The notes below the pieces were generated by a model. It worked only from the letters and a program-made list of their open reading frames with translations, was not told the origin of the DNA and made no database searches. The position numbers and the translations under genes were made by a program. A stretch of 5,166 nt of DNA from JBFXJF01 sp050175155 (lineage in GTDB: Bacteria > Bacillota > Bacilli > Tepidibacillales > Tepidibacillaceae): assembly GCA_050175155.1 (NCBI GenBank), contig JBFXJF010000070.1, forward strand, positions 1-5,166, given 5' to 3'. Positions within the stretch are counted from its first letter, which is position 1; each line of letters begins with the position of its first letter. This document shows positions 5,149-5,166 of this stretch, piece by piece.

Positions 5149-5166
5149 TAATTATGCTTCTTTAGA

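Larger units (their letters stand above)
5062..5166. other. Non-coding right edge
   Basis: About 105 nt, AT-rich, with no reading frame I can support and no visible continuation of the lost C-terminal hydrolase sequence. It contains only the terminator and promoter candidates listed separately. Confidence 0.6.

Noticed and set aside
1..5166. CRISPR array, tRNA, rRNA, integrase, transposase or toxin-antitoxin pair
   Set aside because: No regularly spaced repeats, no tRNA-like cloverleaf motif, and no recognisable recombinase, transposase or toxin motifs in any frame I read.

Overview
The window is AT-rich (about one third G+C by eye). All recognisable genes lie on the + strand. Every intact gene start encodes a secretion signal, and two of the products look like outer-membrane beta-barrels ending in phenylalanine. 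This points to a Gram-negative-type (diderm) bacterium, plausibly an uncultivated low-GC lineage. No marker gene fixes the taxon, so I do not name one.

The layout is a tandem duplication of a two-gene module, [barrel-like protein]-[secreted alpha/beta-hydrolase], caught between two damaged edges. From the left: (a) 1-220 is a non-coding, repeat-rich stretch with GC-rich inverted and tandem repeats and a CCGTCCCC (REP-like) motif; it ends in what looks like the last 12 codons of a lost hydrolase copy. (b) 221-1153 is barrel-like protein 1. (c) 1175-3523 is hydrolase 1, a full-length lipase-like enzyme with a central region of unknown fold and a fibronectin-III-like C-terminal domain. (d) 3520-4518 is barrel-like protein 2, overlapping the hydrolase 1 stop by ATGA. 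(e) 4531-5061 is hydrolase 2. It keeps the signal peptide and oxyanion region but is cut off just before the catalytic serine, exactly where a GGGGACGGTGC motif begins. (f) 5062-5166 is a short non-coding tail with a weak terminator candidate and a weak promoter candidate.

The two barrel genes share a 161-nt ungapped block (about 88% identical by hand count) covering the last hydrolase codons, the Shine-Dalgarno sequence, the signal peptide and an acidic linker. Beyond it the barrel bodies have diverged almost completely. The block sits just downstream of or over a TTGACA-N16/17-TAATAT promoter candidate, so each barrel gene may have its own promoter inside the end of the preceding hydrolase gene. 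The same 13-nt GC-rich motif occurs in opposite orientation near both edges (106-118 and 5043-5055). The right copy coincides with the truncation of hydrolase 2.

My reading, which is inference, is an expanding and decaying array of paired surface or secreted protein genes. Conserved junctions could act as recombination arms and REP-like elements could mark rearrangement breakpoints. I recognise no exact named system and assign no gene symbols.
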